From: Bilabrum cf. latius
Lineage: Eukaryota; Bigyra: Bicosoecida; Bigyra; Bicosoecida
Assembly (NCBI GenBank): GCA_965178125.1
Contig: OZ237765.1
Coordinates: 620,001 to 684,000 of the forward strand
Direction: 5' to 3'
Length of the DNA stretch: 64,000 nucleotides
In this document: in pieces, positions 1-11,100 of the stretch
Position numbering within the stretch: position 1 is the first letter of the stretch
How the letters are laid out: the number at the start of each line of letters is the position of its first letter
The notes under the pieces: generated by a model
Told to the model about the DNA's origin: nothing
Database searches by the model: none
Seen by the model: the letters and a program-made list of their open reading frames with translations, nothing else
Program-made: the position numbers and the translations under genes

Positions 1-3000
1 CGCGAGCGTTGCTCCTCGTCAAAGAGGGGCTCGTGCTTCAATACGAAGGTCGACAATTTTTGGTGGCCCGAGAAAATCTAGTACGACTACGGCGACGAGT
101 AGTGGTGGTGTCGAGACTCGCAGAAGTTCCCAGTCTCTGAGGGAGTCCAAGTCTTAGCCGACACTAAAACGCCGTGCGTCTGCCGCAGCCCCCAAGAAGT
201 CCATCACTGGGCTTGCAAAAGGAGAGGACAGTCTGCCTGAAAACGTCAAGTGGGAAGCAATGCCAGACGAAATCTACAAACGCTGGAAGCAGAGCCTGTT
301 CCAGCACGTAGTCAGCGCAGCTCTCCGCAAGATGCCTCCGAAACCTGTTGAGCCCTCGAAATGGCTGTTCGAGACCGAAGATTAGTACATGCAACGGCGT
401 CGGAAATTCAAGGAAGCTGCAAGCCGCTATCCAGCCGATTGCAGGCGGCGTATCAAGCAATTGAGCTAGGAAGTGCGGAGAGCCAGCTCCCATGGCATTG
501 GCGCCAAGCGTGATCGCGCTCTGTTCGAAAAGGAGCTGCTTGAGAAGCCCTATGCTACGATTAGTGGTGGCGACTGGATCTACTGGATTGCGAAGACCCT
601 GTGTTGGCGTTGCCACGCAGAGGTTCGCCTCTACGAGAAAGCAATGCAACGAGACGCGGTCCGACGCTGGCTGATGCACGCAAGGATGCAGAAGCGGCAG
701 TCAATGGAGCCAGTTGAGCGGTATGACCCTCTTGAGGTGGTTCAAAAGGCCACGACAGGACCGTCATCGAGCCCGTTGCCGTCATCAAGAACGACAGCAA
801 AGGGAGGCGCTGGCAACACAAAGTCAGGATCCCACAATGATGATGATGGTGATGGTGATGGTGAGGTGATGGAGGCTCCATCAAGGAGGGTCCGGAGGCA
901 TACTCGGCTTTCTCTCTTTGATAACTCAGGACACAGTGACTCCTGGCGGCAGATGGTGCAGAGCGGGCGGCGTTCCATGGCCACAGACCTAGGCATGCCC
1001 GACCAACAGTCTGTCAATGCATCCGAAAGCAAGGTGGAAAGCAAGGGGGCGGGCGGCGACTCGTATTCAAGCTCGAAACCATCCGAACGGTTCATTGACG
1101 AAGCACGTACGCCGTTGGGGTTAGCAGCCTCCGTTCCTGTATGGGTTCCCGACAGTCCTGTGCAGCAAGTGCTCCCCCGAGCCAGGCGCGCGGACTCCAT
1201 CGGCTCGACAACGAGCTTTGACAGCGAGCTCGACATCGATGAGGAGAATTACCCACTATTGGCGCCGTCCATGCGCGATCTTCTGGGTGCAATTGACGAT
1301 GGACTCAACGTTTTTGCCGACTACGACGATGACAAGGGCGCACCCGGCGAGCGCAAAACCGAGGCGGTGAGGCAGGTACCGGCCGTCTAGTACCAGTACG
1401 ACAATCTGCTTAATCGGCTTGAGCTGCTTGCGATTGGAACTGCAGCTATCTCTCTTCTCATGGTGCTCGTGGTGGAGGTGGAAAGGCAGGTGCAGAGCTT
1501 AGAGGCCTATGGCATCGGCATCGGCATTGATACTCCAGCCACCTGGGTCATCATCATCAGCAACATAGGTCTGATCATATTTGCCATTAGCAGCTTCTGG
1601 TAGGAGTTTAGGGGCTTCGTGGCGAGTGCATTGAGTGCAGGAACACTAGCAATGGGTACCGCTGGTTCCAAGCTCGACGGACCGTGCCAGGTGTGCGGGT
1701 CAGTGCTGGGCAATGCAGCTGCAGGGTTTGCGTACATTTTCTGCTGCATCTGCATATGTTCGTCATTCTGCAAGAGCACATTGACCAAGCCACGATTCCA
1801 TGGGGCGAGCCGCCTTGGTCACGGCTATATGTCTAGCGGCCCCACCTTGACTGGGCATCCGGTGGGTCGGGGCACTATCGGCCCCTCCTTGGCTGGGCCC
1901 CCGGTGGGTCGGGGCACTGGTGGCCCTAGGTAGGCTGAGACTCCTGTGAGTTGGGGCACTGGTGGCCCCACCTTGACAGGGCGCCCGGAAGGCCGAGACA
2001 CTGGCGGGCCCGCCTGGACTAGGCGCGCGGTGCGTCGGGACACTGCGGCCCCCACCTTGACTGCGCGCCTAGTAGGCCAAGGCACTGGCGGTCCCACTTG
2101 GACTAGGCGCGCAAGGAGTGTCGGAATGCTGACTTTTGGTTTGAACAACCCAATCCTTGAGGTCCAACAAAGGCAGGGACAGTTTGAACAGGAACAGGGG
2201 TATGCGGAGTAGTTGCAGAAGGAAGACGAGAGACGCTGCGGTCGTACTTCCAGTGAACACGGATCTAGGACTAGGACAGAGGCAACGAGTTTCAATCCTA
2301 TGGGTACTGGTCAGGAGAGAAACGTGACTATGCACGGCGCGTTCACTCGCGTGAGATCCGACGCATGCGTGGAGCGCGGCCGTGAAGCTACCGACGACGA
2401 CGGGTCCCAAGCAGACGAAGAGCCCCACGTCAGCCCTGAGGCTGAGTCCCAAGCAGACGAAGAGCCCCACGTCAGCCCTGAGGCTGAGTCCCAAGCAGAC
2501 GAAGAGCCCCACGTCAGCCCTGAGGCTGAGTCCCCATTGATGGCATTCATGAGCCGAGGCAGGCCCAGCTCACGGGGACTGCAAGGCTCGGACAGCGTCA
2601 GAAGCTTAGGCTAGAGAGCTTCCCCGCGGTTTTATGGGGTCCGTGAGGGCGGTCAACATGGCGGTAGTGATGATGGCAGAGATACTCGCGACGAGACACC
2701 AGTGGTTTCATCCGGGTCGCCTGCTACTACCGCTAAGTCAAGCTCATTGCCAGATCGACCACGGTCACGGACGGGCAAAACGAAGAGGAACAAGACTAGG
2801 ACTAGACGCACCGGGATTGTCACAAAGGCGGAAGGAGACAAGCTTAAGCGAGCTGCAAAAATGCAGAGCATACGCATGAGGTTTGAAACCAAACCAGGAA
2901 AAACTCGCGGTGATACTCCATCCCTGAAGGATCTGAAGGCGGCAAAGAAGAAGCCGGCAAAGAAGAAGCCGGCAAAGAAGAAGCGGGTCGTGCCACGCCA

Positions 3001-3004
3001 GTGA
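1..3004 (+). CDS. C-terminal part of a multi-pass membrane protein (5' end outside window)
   Basis: One frame is open from base 2 to the TGA at 3002-3004 if UAG is read as Gln; about eight in-frame UAGs interrupt it (for example at 1388, 1601, 1931, 2210 and 2612). The first ~1.3 kb encodes a basic, then acidic, probably cytosolic region containing a Trp-rich segment near 570-600. Hydrophobic segments lie at about 1405-1480, 1535-1600 and 1710-1770. The first two are separated by a short loop and followed by a charged stretch, as in the last helices of TRP/PKD-like channels of protists; that likeness is tentative. Glycine/threonine/proline-rich imperfect repeats follow (1845-2110), then three identical 14-residue acidic repeats (2405-2530), and a lysine-rich end with three KKPAK-type repeats (2942-2986). 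I do not recognise a catalytic domain. The low-complexity tail makes the membrane part the only informative region. The function is unknown. Confidence 0.6.
2405..2530 (+). repeat. Three perfect 42-bp tandem repeats inside a coding region
   Basis: The units 2405-2446, 2447-2488 and 2489-2530 are identical. Each encodes 14 residues containing ADEEPHVSPEAE. The unit is a multiple of three and keeps the frame. Perfect identity indicates a recent expansion. Confidence 0.95.
2942..2986 (+). repeat. Three 15-bp lysine-rich tandem repeats
   Basis: Units at 2942, 2957 and 2972 each encode Lys/Pro/Ala-rich pentapeptides at the C-terminus of the membrane protein ending at 3004. They give a strongly basic tail that could bind nucleic acid or acidic lipid; that role is inference. 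Confidence 0.85.
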
Positions 3005-4099
3005 CGAAATCTGTGGACCAAACCAAACCTGCAAAAGGTAAGCAATCGTCGGCGTGGCGCGCAAACGCAAGACCTGCAACCTAAGGTGCTAGATCTAGCG
3101 TGGACATGCCGTTAGGCTCCGCAAATGGCGATTCCGTCTGTGCCTCGCGGAGTGACCGTTCCAACGATTTCCGAATTGCCTGAATCCAGATTGCCTTCGG
3201 AGCCACTGGCAGGCGAGAACACCTTGTGTGCGTGGCTCAGCGAGTGCACACTGTGTGACCTGAGGTGTACAATTACCTGTATACCATGCTTTTAGCCTTT
3301 TGGTCTTTGACCGTCCAAAGGAGAATTTATACCAGCTGATTTGATTTTGGCTTATACTTGCATTTGTTTTTCTCTTTCAAAACCACTATCCAAGAAGGAT
3401 TAGATCTCATATCAATATCAGTGAGCAGTGATTACAGAATGTACATTGTCCAGCACCGTATCGGATCCTATGTGACCCCCCCCCGCTAGGGCAGACAGTC
3501 ACACATCCGGGTGGTTGCAGATAGACTGCATGGAGACCCCATCCTAAATGTTATCAACTACAAAATGGCATGCGCTGCCCCCCAGCGCCCGAATCCATAC
3601 CCGGGATGGATTGAACATGGCTCAATTGCCGCTCAAGTCCAACTGTGACCTCTCAACTTCTTCATCCGCTTGTGGTCGGGTGATCCGATCCCTGGCATAA
3701 GTCAGTCATTACCCACACGTCCACACCTCTACCTGACCATCAAGTGTCCCCTCCTTCGAATTCGTGACATCAAAGTTGATGACCCCGCCAATCATCTCCT
3801 CCTCAACTAACACCCTCACCCCTTCTTCGCCCACCCCTAGCCGCCGTTCCTGTGCGTACCTCACTGACCTGGCCTCATCAACCGTGCTCGCTCTGCTTCG
3901 CCTCACTAGGTTGCATCTGACTGTTCACCTCGAGCGGGTACTGCACCCAACGAGCGGGTACTGCACCCAACGCGCGACCTCAATCTCAGAGACCTAATTG
4001 ATCGATCTCACCTACCAACATCTGGATGTGACACCTGAAGCTAGTTCTGCCTCCTACGCGCGACTTGAAAAACAGAGATCTTGTCGGCCTCAGCAGCGA
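3005..4099. other. Intergenic region between convergent genes
   Basis: No gene is supported in these 1095 bp between the TGA of the left membrane-protein gene and the TGA of the DPH6 homologue. The base composition is less GC-rich than the flanking genes. A run of nine to ten C occurs near 3474-3484. A perfect 20-bp direct tandem duplication occupies 3931-3950 and 3951-3970. I found no tRNA or terminator signature. Confidence 0.7.
3931..3970. repeat. 20-bp perfect tandem duplication
   Basis: The 20 bases 3931-3950 are repeated exactly at 3951-3970, in noncoding sequence downstream of two convergent genes. No function is visible. Confidence 0.95.
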
Positions 4100-6841
4100 T
4101 CAAGACCTATTCGCCTCCGTTCTAACCAATAGAACTACATCAAAAACGCCAGCGCCGCCTAACTACAACTGCCCGTCGCACGGGACCGCAAAAGACGCAA
4201 AGGACTTGCCTGCCTTATCTTCGAGCTAGTTGACTACAACTGTTAGCGCGTCCACTGCACATCTTGTTCTGTCAAAGAGCAAGCTGCACGAGCACACAGC
4301 GACTTGCTCGCCATCCCGAGGAGCAAGAGTGGCAATACCAGTTGCCGCAGCTTCTGCAGCACCTGCAAGGCCCATACCATCGGCCGCCATGCATGGCTCC
4401 ATTCGGATGCCCACAGCTACCAGTCCTGCACCCCGACGCACTCCTCGCACTGCGACATGCCAATTTGGGGCAGAATCTACTGCGGGGCCCGTGGCCGAGT
4501 ACTGCACCCCCAGACCGGCCTCCCGTACGTCTGCCGGCTCATCGTCAAGCCAATCGGGATCCTGCACAGACAACTTGGACGCAAAGCACAGCTCCGACTC
4601 TGCAAGCGCAGCCCGTGGTAGGCAACCGACGGTAGCCACCACTAAGGGAAGCAAGCCAGCTTCACCAGCCGTACTTTCTGCTGACCAAGCATCGGGCACG
4701 CAGCCGCTCTTGACCCCCTCATCGAAATCCGGTCCGAGTTCCCGAGAGTTCAGGTTCTCGATCAGCGACTCCTACCCAGCAGCAGGGCCGGAAACTATGG
4801 CATCGCTTGCAATAGCTTCGTCCTCTGCCCAACCTGCCCTGTCGGCAGATAGCATACGCACGCCAGCTGCTCGATGTGCCGCCATCGCTGCACTCAGCAC
4901 ACTACCCGATTCATCCAGCTCGCCATCGAATGCCGTACCGTCGCTTCCCTTGTCTCCGGGTCCACAGCCACACATGGCTTGAACCAGAGTCACCAAGTCA
5001 GCGTCTGTCATTATCACTGGAGCACCACCCTTCGCGCCGTCCTCACATGAATCAGGGATACTAGAAGCTAAGCCGCCTGTGGGCATGCTCTTTACACCAG
5101 GTGCGTCACATGTCGCCTTGAACAGGACGCCGCCAAGGAGCAGGTCCAGGGACGAACCCATCGCGTGCAAGACACGCCCGTTGCTGCGCATCAGCAGCTT
5201 GACCTGATCGATGCAGCCGCCACCTACCATCTGCATCGTCTCCGGTACCAGCCCGATCTGGCCCGCGAGCAGCACCGCGCCTCTCGACCTGTTTGCCTGG
5301 GCGTACGGCCCGATGCAGGAGGGTGCCCATCGCGACCATGACCTCACGTGCAGCACCTCCCTCTGCATCTTGTCACCACGTGCCACCGAGGCGCCAGACC
5401 CGGGGTGCACCCTCACCGAGACTGCCACGTCTCCGCTGCCACCCGGCATGCCGCATTGGATGCAGGATCGGGACGGCGGGAATGACCTAAAGTACTTGCA
5501 GTACTCGCTGTTGATGTCCTTGAACCGCGCCATGTCCCGCACCACGAGGCGGACATACACTGCGTCAGCGAGAGCCTGCATGACGTCATCATGACTCAGA
5601 TCGGACGGTGACCCAAGCTCGCTATCACGCCGCTCTGCGTGAATTCTGGCGCCTGCCGCCCGTAGCAGCGCACCGATTTGCTGTGAAGCGGACGGCAATG
5701 CGGATCCGCATTTTCCATCAATCGATCGTCCAGCAGCACCTGCCGCGCTGCCGGTTGCACCGATTCCATTGAAACAGGCCACCACGTGGAACGATGCATC
5801 CTTGCTTGTGCGGGTGCTGACCGATACCTACACGCTATCCGCGGCATCGCGTGACGCTGAGCAGGAGGGGGTTGCGGCGGCAGCCACTTCCTCCGCGGAC
5901 TCGGGGCTTGCCGCAGCTGATGCTGCAGAAGAAGGAGGACCGGACGGTGTGGAGGAGGCGGCACCACAACCTGTTGCTGGCCCGCTGGCTCCGACGGCCT
6001 TACTCTCCATCGGCAGCCCCAGTGGTGTCAGGGGCTCGCCCCCAGGCACGCTGACTGCTCTAGCCTCTAGGATGGCCATGTGCGAGTCGGGCGCGAACTC
6101 GTCCTTGCTCCGGTCGATTCTCTCGTGCCTCACAAACTCAACGCGCCCCCGCTTGAACAGGCCGGGGCAGTACCTGCAGAATGTCTCGTACTCGCCCCCT
6201 TCACCGCACGGGTTGAGTCCGAATGAGCCCTCCCCTTCCAGCAGGTGCTCGGCCATGCCTGCGATCGACTGGCCGACATGGGAGGGCTTCAGGCCGTACG
6301 ATGCCACCTTGATGAGGACTGCGTCCAGGCCGCTTGTAATCATGTCGCGAAGCAGCGGGGGCTGTCGTCGCCTCCACATGTACCCGAGGGATACCATCCC
6401 AAGCCGGCTGCAAACGTTTTCAACGCGTGTCCGCTGGTAGCTGCTCAGGATTGCTCCTGACGATACAGCCTGTGCTTCCGGAAACATACGTTTGCACTCT
6501 CTAAGAAGCTCGAACATGTCCTCAACTTCGTCCTCCTTTGCTCCAGCACCGGTTGCCGAAGAACTGGCTGCATCATACTGGACACCCGTGGACACGGCTT
6601 TCCCTTGTGTTGGCCGGCGAACCAATGGTACACCGATTGCTGCACCTAGTGCCTCGATTGCGGTGTGTCCCACGGTCTAAAACATGTAGCTATCCAGCTC
6701 TTGGATTGTGGCACCAGAATCCTCTCCATCGATTGGAGGGTGCAAGTTTGCAATACACACAACATGGTGCCCCAACCGCTGACATTCTAGCAAATTATAG
6801 ATGCTATCTTTGCCACCACTTACAAGTCCGATCACCTGCAT
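4100..6841 (-). CDS. DPH6: Diphthine-ammonia ligase (DPH6) with C-terminal RidA-like domains
   Basis: This is the ATP-dependent amidase that makes the last step of diphthamide on elongation factor 2 in the cytosol. Reading UAG as Gln, ATG 6839-6841 to TGA 4100-4102 gives 913 residues without introns. The N-terminus has the PP-loop SGGKDS at residues 8-13. The family motif ELDSYMF-Q-TVGH follows, with its conserved Gln encoded by UAG at 6674-6676 (residue 56). Further matches to yeast and human DPH6 are GAILSSYQRTRVENVCSRLG and CGEGGEYETF. The C-terminal half holds RidA/YjgF-like modules: GPYAQANRSRG followed by a Gly-Gln-Ile-Gly stretch near 5230-5300. Fungal Dph6 has the same fusion at about 685 residues; the extra length here is Gly/Ala/Ser-rich insertions. 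At least four more in-frame UAGs occur (for example 5825, 4772 and 4226). The gene is divergent from the gene starting at 7095. Confidence 0.93.
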
Positions 6842-7094
6842 CCTGCTTCTATTACAATGGCAGAAGTACACAAGGTACCAGACTCCGAATTGACCGACGA
6901 GGTCCAATTTAATTTGCCATTGTAGTCAAAATGCAGGATAGATTTCGGTCGAAAACAGATGCGTCGGTATGTTTCATCATATACCTAGCCTTGCTAGCCA
7001 TAGATTGGCGTCTCTATTCTAATTCGGGCATGATTTCAATTACTTGGTACAAATTTTCGCTTGAGTTGATGTATCGCAGCTAACGTACTATAGA

Positions 7095-7991
7095 ATGCCA
7101 GGAAATGACCTCATCAAGTATATGACAGGTGCATGGAAGAGGAATCTTGTCTGGAGATAGTTCGGAGGCAATTTTGACCTCATGAGTAGCGCTTCTACTC
7201 ATATCGTGGTTGAGCCAGTGCAACTGAAAGGGGGAGGAGCATCTCAAACAATGCAATGGTACTTCGGACCGAGCTTGCATGCAGATGAATTGCGATAGGG
7301 CATTCTGGTAAAGGTGCAGTCTGATGATAGCGACCAGCAGCTGTTGCAGGTCTGGCACCGGTCCTAGCAGGGTCTAGGTCATTTCCATGCGCAGTACGCG
7401 GTAATGGTTTTCAACTTACAGATGGACGACGGTGTTGTTGTGACAACCTGTCGTGCCATTGACGAGGACACGATGGCGGTGTGCACGGTCGACGTGAATG
7501 CTAGCCAAGCGCCCCACGTCATGTACGGCAACATGTTTCGAATCAAGCCCGAGGTGTACAGGGCGCTGACTGAGGAAGTAACCGCGCCTGCCCTCGAGGA
7601 TGGGGGAATAGGAGGGAGCGAGCCATCGGCAGGAGTAGGGGCTGCATCCTCCCGGGACGTGGACTCAAACTGGGTAGGAGGGCCCATGGAGCAGGCAGGG
7701 GCTGCCAGTGGCTTGGGCATGGGGGCGGGCAAGTCATTAGCGGGGCCGTCACCTTCGGAACAAGAAGAGGAAGAAGCAGCGGGAGCAACCGGTGATCCAG
7801 CTGCAGAGGCTGGTATTGCTGCACGGGGAGGAGCGTCGAATGAAGGCGAAGCGCTGGTCGCAGCAGCTGACTCGGCCAGCCGGGAAGGAGATATAAATGC
7901 TGGCGGAGCAGAAAAGGACAGAACAGTTGCAACAGAGGAAACCAAGGAACAAGGCGCCACTGAAGATGACAAATCCACCGAGGATGACTAA
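7095..7991 (+). CDS. Unknown protein with acidic low-complexity tail
   Basis: ATG 7095-7097 to TAA 7989-7991 gives 298 residues with UAG as Gln (UAGs near 7140, 7296 and 7365). The first ~155 residues look like a folded, beta-rich domain with conserved-looking Trp and Gly positions: TGAWKRNLVWRQFGG near the start, then MQWYFGP, and later VVTTCRAIDEDTMAVC. The remaining ~145 residues are Gly/Ala/Glu-rich and end in an acidic stretch. I do not recognise the domain. The N-terminal pattern is loosely like small lipocalin or CpcT-type beta-barrels, but I cannot support that. ATG 7095 was chosen because the frame upstream shows no other Met nearby; a later ATG at 7404 would lose most of the domain. 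The gene is divergent from the DPH6 homologue with 253 bp between starts, and is one of only two genes here ending in UAA. Confidence 0.65.
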
Positions 7992-8173
7992 GTGTAGATC
8001 TATTAGTTCATAGTTTATCCCGGATTTTGCCATTCCAAATTTCCGAATTGTTTTGAGTACGTGGCCGACCCGCCATTTTCATTTGGTAATTACACGTTAT
8101 TGTCTACCGAGCGGTTGTCCTCTGGTAGAAATATCACCCATTTAGCGGTCCATGGCAACGATCGTGGCCTTGG

Positions 8174-11100
8174 TCACCCTAAAGGCGCCACCTTTGCCTT
8201 GTTTCCTCCTCCCACGTTGACGTCGGTCTGCGCCCCGCTCTGCATTTCTCGCGTTGCTTCCTTGATCGCTGCCTGCAGAGCCAAGTGATTTAGAAGCAAG
8301 GACTCGGGAAGAAGCACCAACATCTGCCTCGCCGACATCAGAGGCAGCTAAAGCAGTTTCAGCTACGAAATGTAGACCAGGGTCGCGACCGCAAACAGAC
8401 CCACGAACACCCACGTCGCGATCTCGATGTTGCGTCCAGTGTCGTGGAGCCTGGCCATCATGCTGAGGTAGAACCGGGCGATGGTGACGTCAAGGGAGTG
8501 CTGCACGTAGGGTGACATCATGTCCCTGAGCTTGTCGGCCTCGTACAGGGCGTACTCAGCGATGGACAGACTCGACACAGTGCGGTTCAGTCCAACAAGC
8601 TGATCTGTTGATTGTGTTGTCAAGCCGGTTGTACTGGTCTGAAGCCTCCTCACGCTGCTTCCGGCCCCATGATAACCAGATTCATACATCGGTTTGCTCT
8701 TCGGGGCTCGCAGCCTCGAGGTACGGGCGCGGAGAAACCGAGGTGTGTTGAGGTCTGTCTCGCCCAGCACGTCCTGCACCTACCCGCCGCCCGTGATGTT
8801 GCTATACACGCGGGCAGCAAAGTCTCTCGCCTCGAATGACCACGAAGCCACGGCTGACACGAGACCCTCGGCGATGATGCCATCTTGCAGGGAGCGACAG
8901 TCCTCAATCACGGGCTGCACTAGCCGAGGGTCGGATGGAGGAGGGCGCAGGTCTTGATTTTGGCTCTGCTGCACGATGGCATCCACACTGACAGACAGGT
9001 ACTGCATTGGTATGCAGCCATCTCGATTAAGCACGTTGTATACCTCCTTCTCTGTAGTATCACGGCCGTCGTCCCGGATGCCACCCGCCTGAGTATGCCT
9101 GAGCGGTGTCTCGTACAGCCTGTCGCCCTTCTCGCCGTCTGCGAAGATTAGCATGTCCGCGCTGGCCTCTGCTCCCGTTGCTAGCATCGAGCTAAGCTGC
9201 TCGATGATTCGAGTCAGGGTGGCAATCTTGGACGCCCGGTGCTCAATGCTGGCCTTCCGTGATGTCTGGTTGGCAGTCGGGTCATGGTAGTACGCGTATA
9301 GATCTTCTGCCATTGCCTAAGCATTCGTGGACAGCAGCTGGGATCTGGCCTGGATGGATTGAGTAACGACTGCTCGCTTGGTGAGCGTGCCTATATCGTA
9401 GCCCAGGCTGGTCTGAATAAGCAAAAGAGCCCCGGCAAAGACGAGAATGGTGGAAACTGGGAGCAGCAGGCAAGCAATGGACCGGCATACGAAGGTAGAC
9501 GAGTTCGAATGGCTGCGCATGTGCTCCCGCGCATCCGTTAGCGTTCGCTGCTGGACCTCGTAACGTGACTGACGCTTCTACCTTAGAGCTGAAGATCGGC
9601 TAGGGGAAGCGCTCGAGATAGCAGAACCACGCCTTCCTCCGAGCTACAAGGCGTCATCATTGTTGGCAGTCGCAGTGGCAGCAGAGTTCGGTGCTTCTAA
9701 GCCGTATCCGTGACCACTTGGTATGATGGACACACGGCCGCGCTGGGGGCTGTCGCTGCTGTCGCTATCAGACTCCGCGTTCTCATCCTCCCAAAGCTCC
9801 TCCTCTAGATCGCTGTCTTGCATGCTGCTGTCGCTCCCTAGCACTGATTCGCTTTCGCTGAGCACCTTCTCGAGGCTCTTCTGCGAGTACTGCGCCAGCC
9901 GCTTGGCGTGGGTCTGCGAGATCAGCATGAAGATACGCAGCACCTGGTCTGTCTTCTCGCCCAGCTGACGAAGCAAGATCACGAACGACGACCCGCCCAA
10001 GATCAGCATCACGCCAGTGGTCACCGCCCCAAACAGAAGCACCTGAATGCCATACTGCTCAATGTTGGTCTCGAGCCGAACCTTGTGCCTCCGGGTGGCA
10101 TACGACATCATCAGATCCACCTCCTCGGCGTTCTGCACCACGAATTGCACGTCCCGGATGGACCGCGATACGGCGTCAGTCGCCCCTTTGCCCACTCTGC
10201 GGAGGGCTGCCACGAGGTCACGCAGCTGCTCTTCGACTGTCTTGAACTGGGTGCCACCTCCGGACAGGCCGGGTAGCTTGATGGGCAGCTCTCTGGTGAT
10301 CTCGAATGTGTCGTAGATGCCGGCCTCCTGGATCGCCTCTTGCAGCCTGCCGTGAGTGTCCTGCACCTCGTCGGCATCCAGCAGCATCAGGTGCTGCAAC
10401 GCAACTGGATCGTGAATCTCCTGCCTGTGCACCAGAGACATGTTGAAATTGGTCAGCTGTCGCGCTGGACTTGAACCTTGTCTGTGCATCTGGTTGGGGT
10501 AGTCAGGGTACACAACCTGTCCATTCATCACCACCTCGTACGGTGATACAAGGTCGATGTCATTCCGGTTCGCACTCCACACGAGCTTGTTCTCAGCACT
10601 GAGAAAGGCTAGCTGCCGGCGGCCCGCAAGCCAGACGGTGTTGGACATCTCTTGCAGCACGTGAACGAAGTTGCGGGTCCAAAGCGTCACCAGCACGCCC
10701 ATGACGAGCACCACGAGGGCCTGCACCCCGAGAAAGCGGTTTGAGATCCGGATCTGGGACTCGGTGGTGCTGGCCGCCATCTGGGCCGCAGTACCGAGTG
10801 CGCTACGACCAGCAATCGAGGACGTGCTATACTCCGAAGGCACCGAACCGGTGCCAGCTGCGTACGCGCCGGCCCTGTCTCCGTTGCTACCTCTGCCCTG
10901 CTTGACGGAAGCAATCTGAAGAGAAGTAGAATGGCGGCGCCCTGCAAGGCTTGCACCCCCGCTAATTCGTTTGGCTTCTCTACTCCCCCCTCTGTCAGAT
11001 CGCCCCGCACTACCGCGTCGTACCGCCCACCTCGCAGATGGCCCTGGTGTTGCAACGTATGCACCGGTCTCGAAAGTGATGCTTCTGCCAGCCTCAGATA

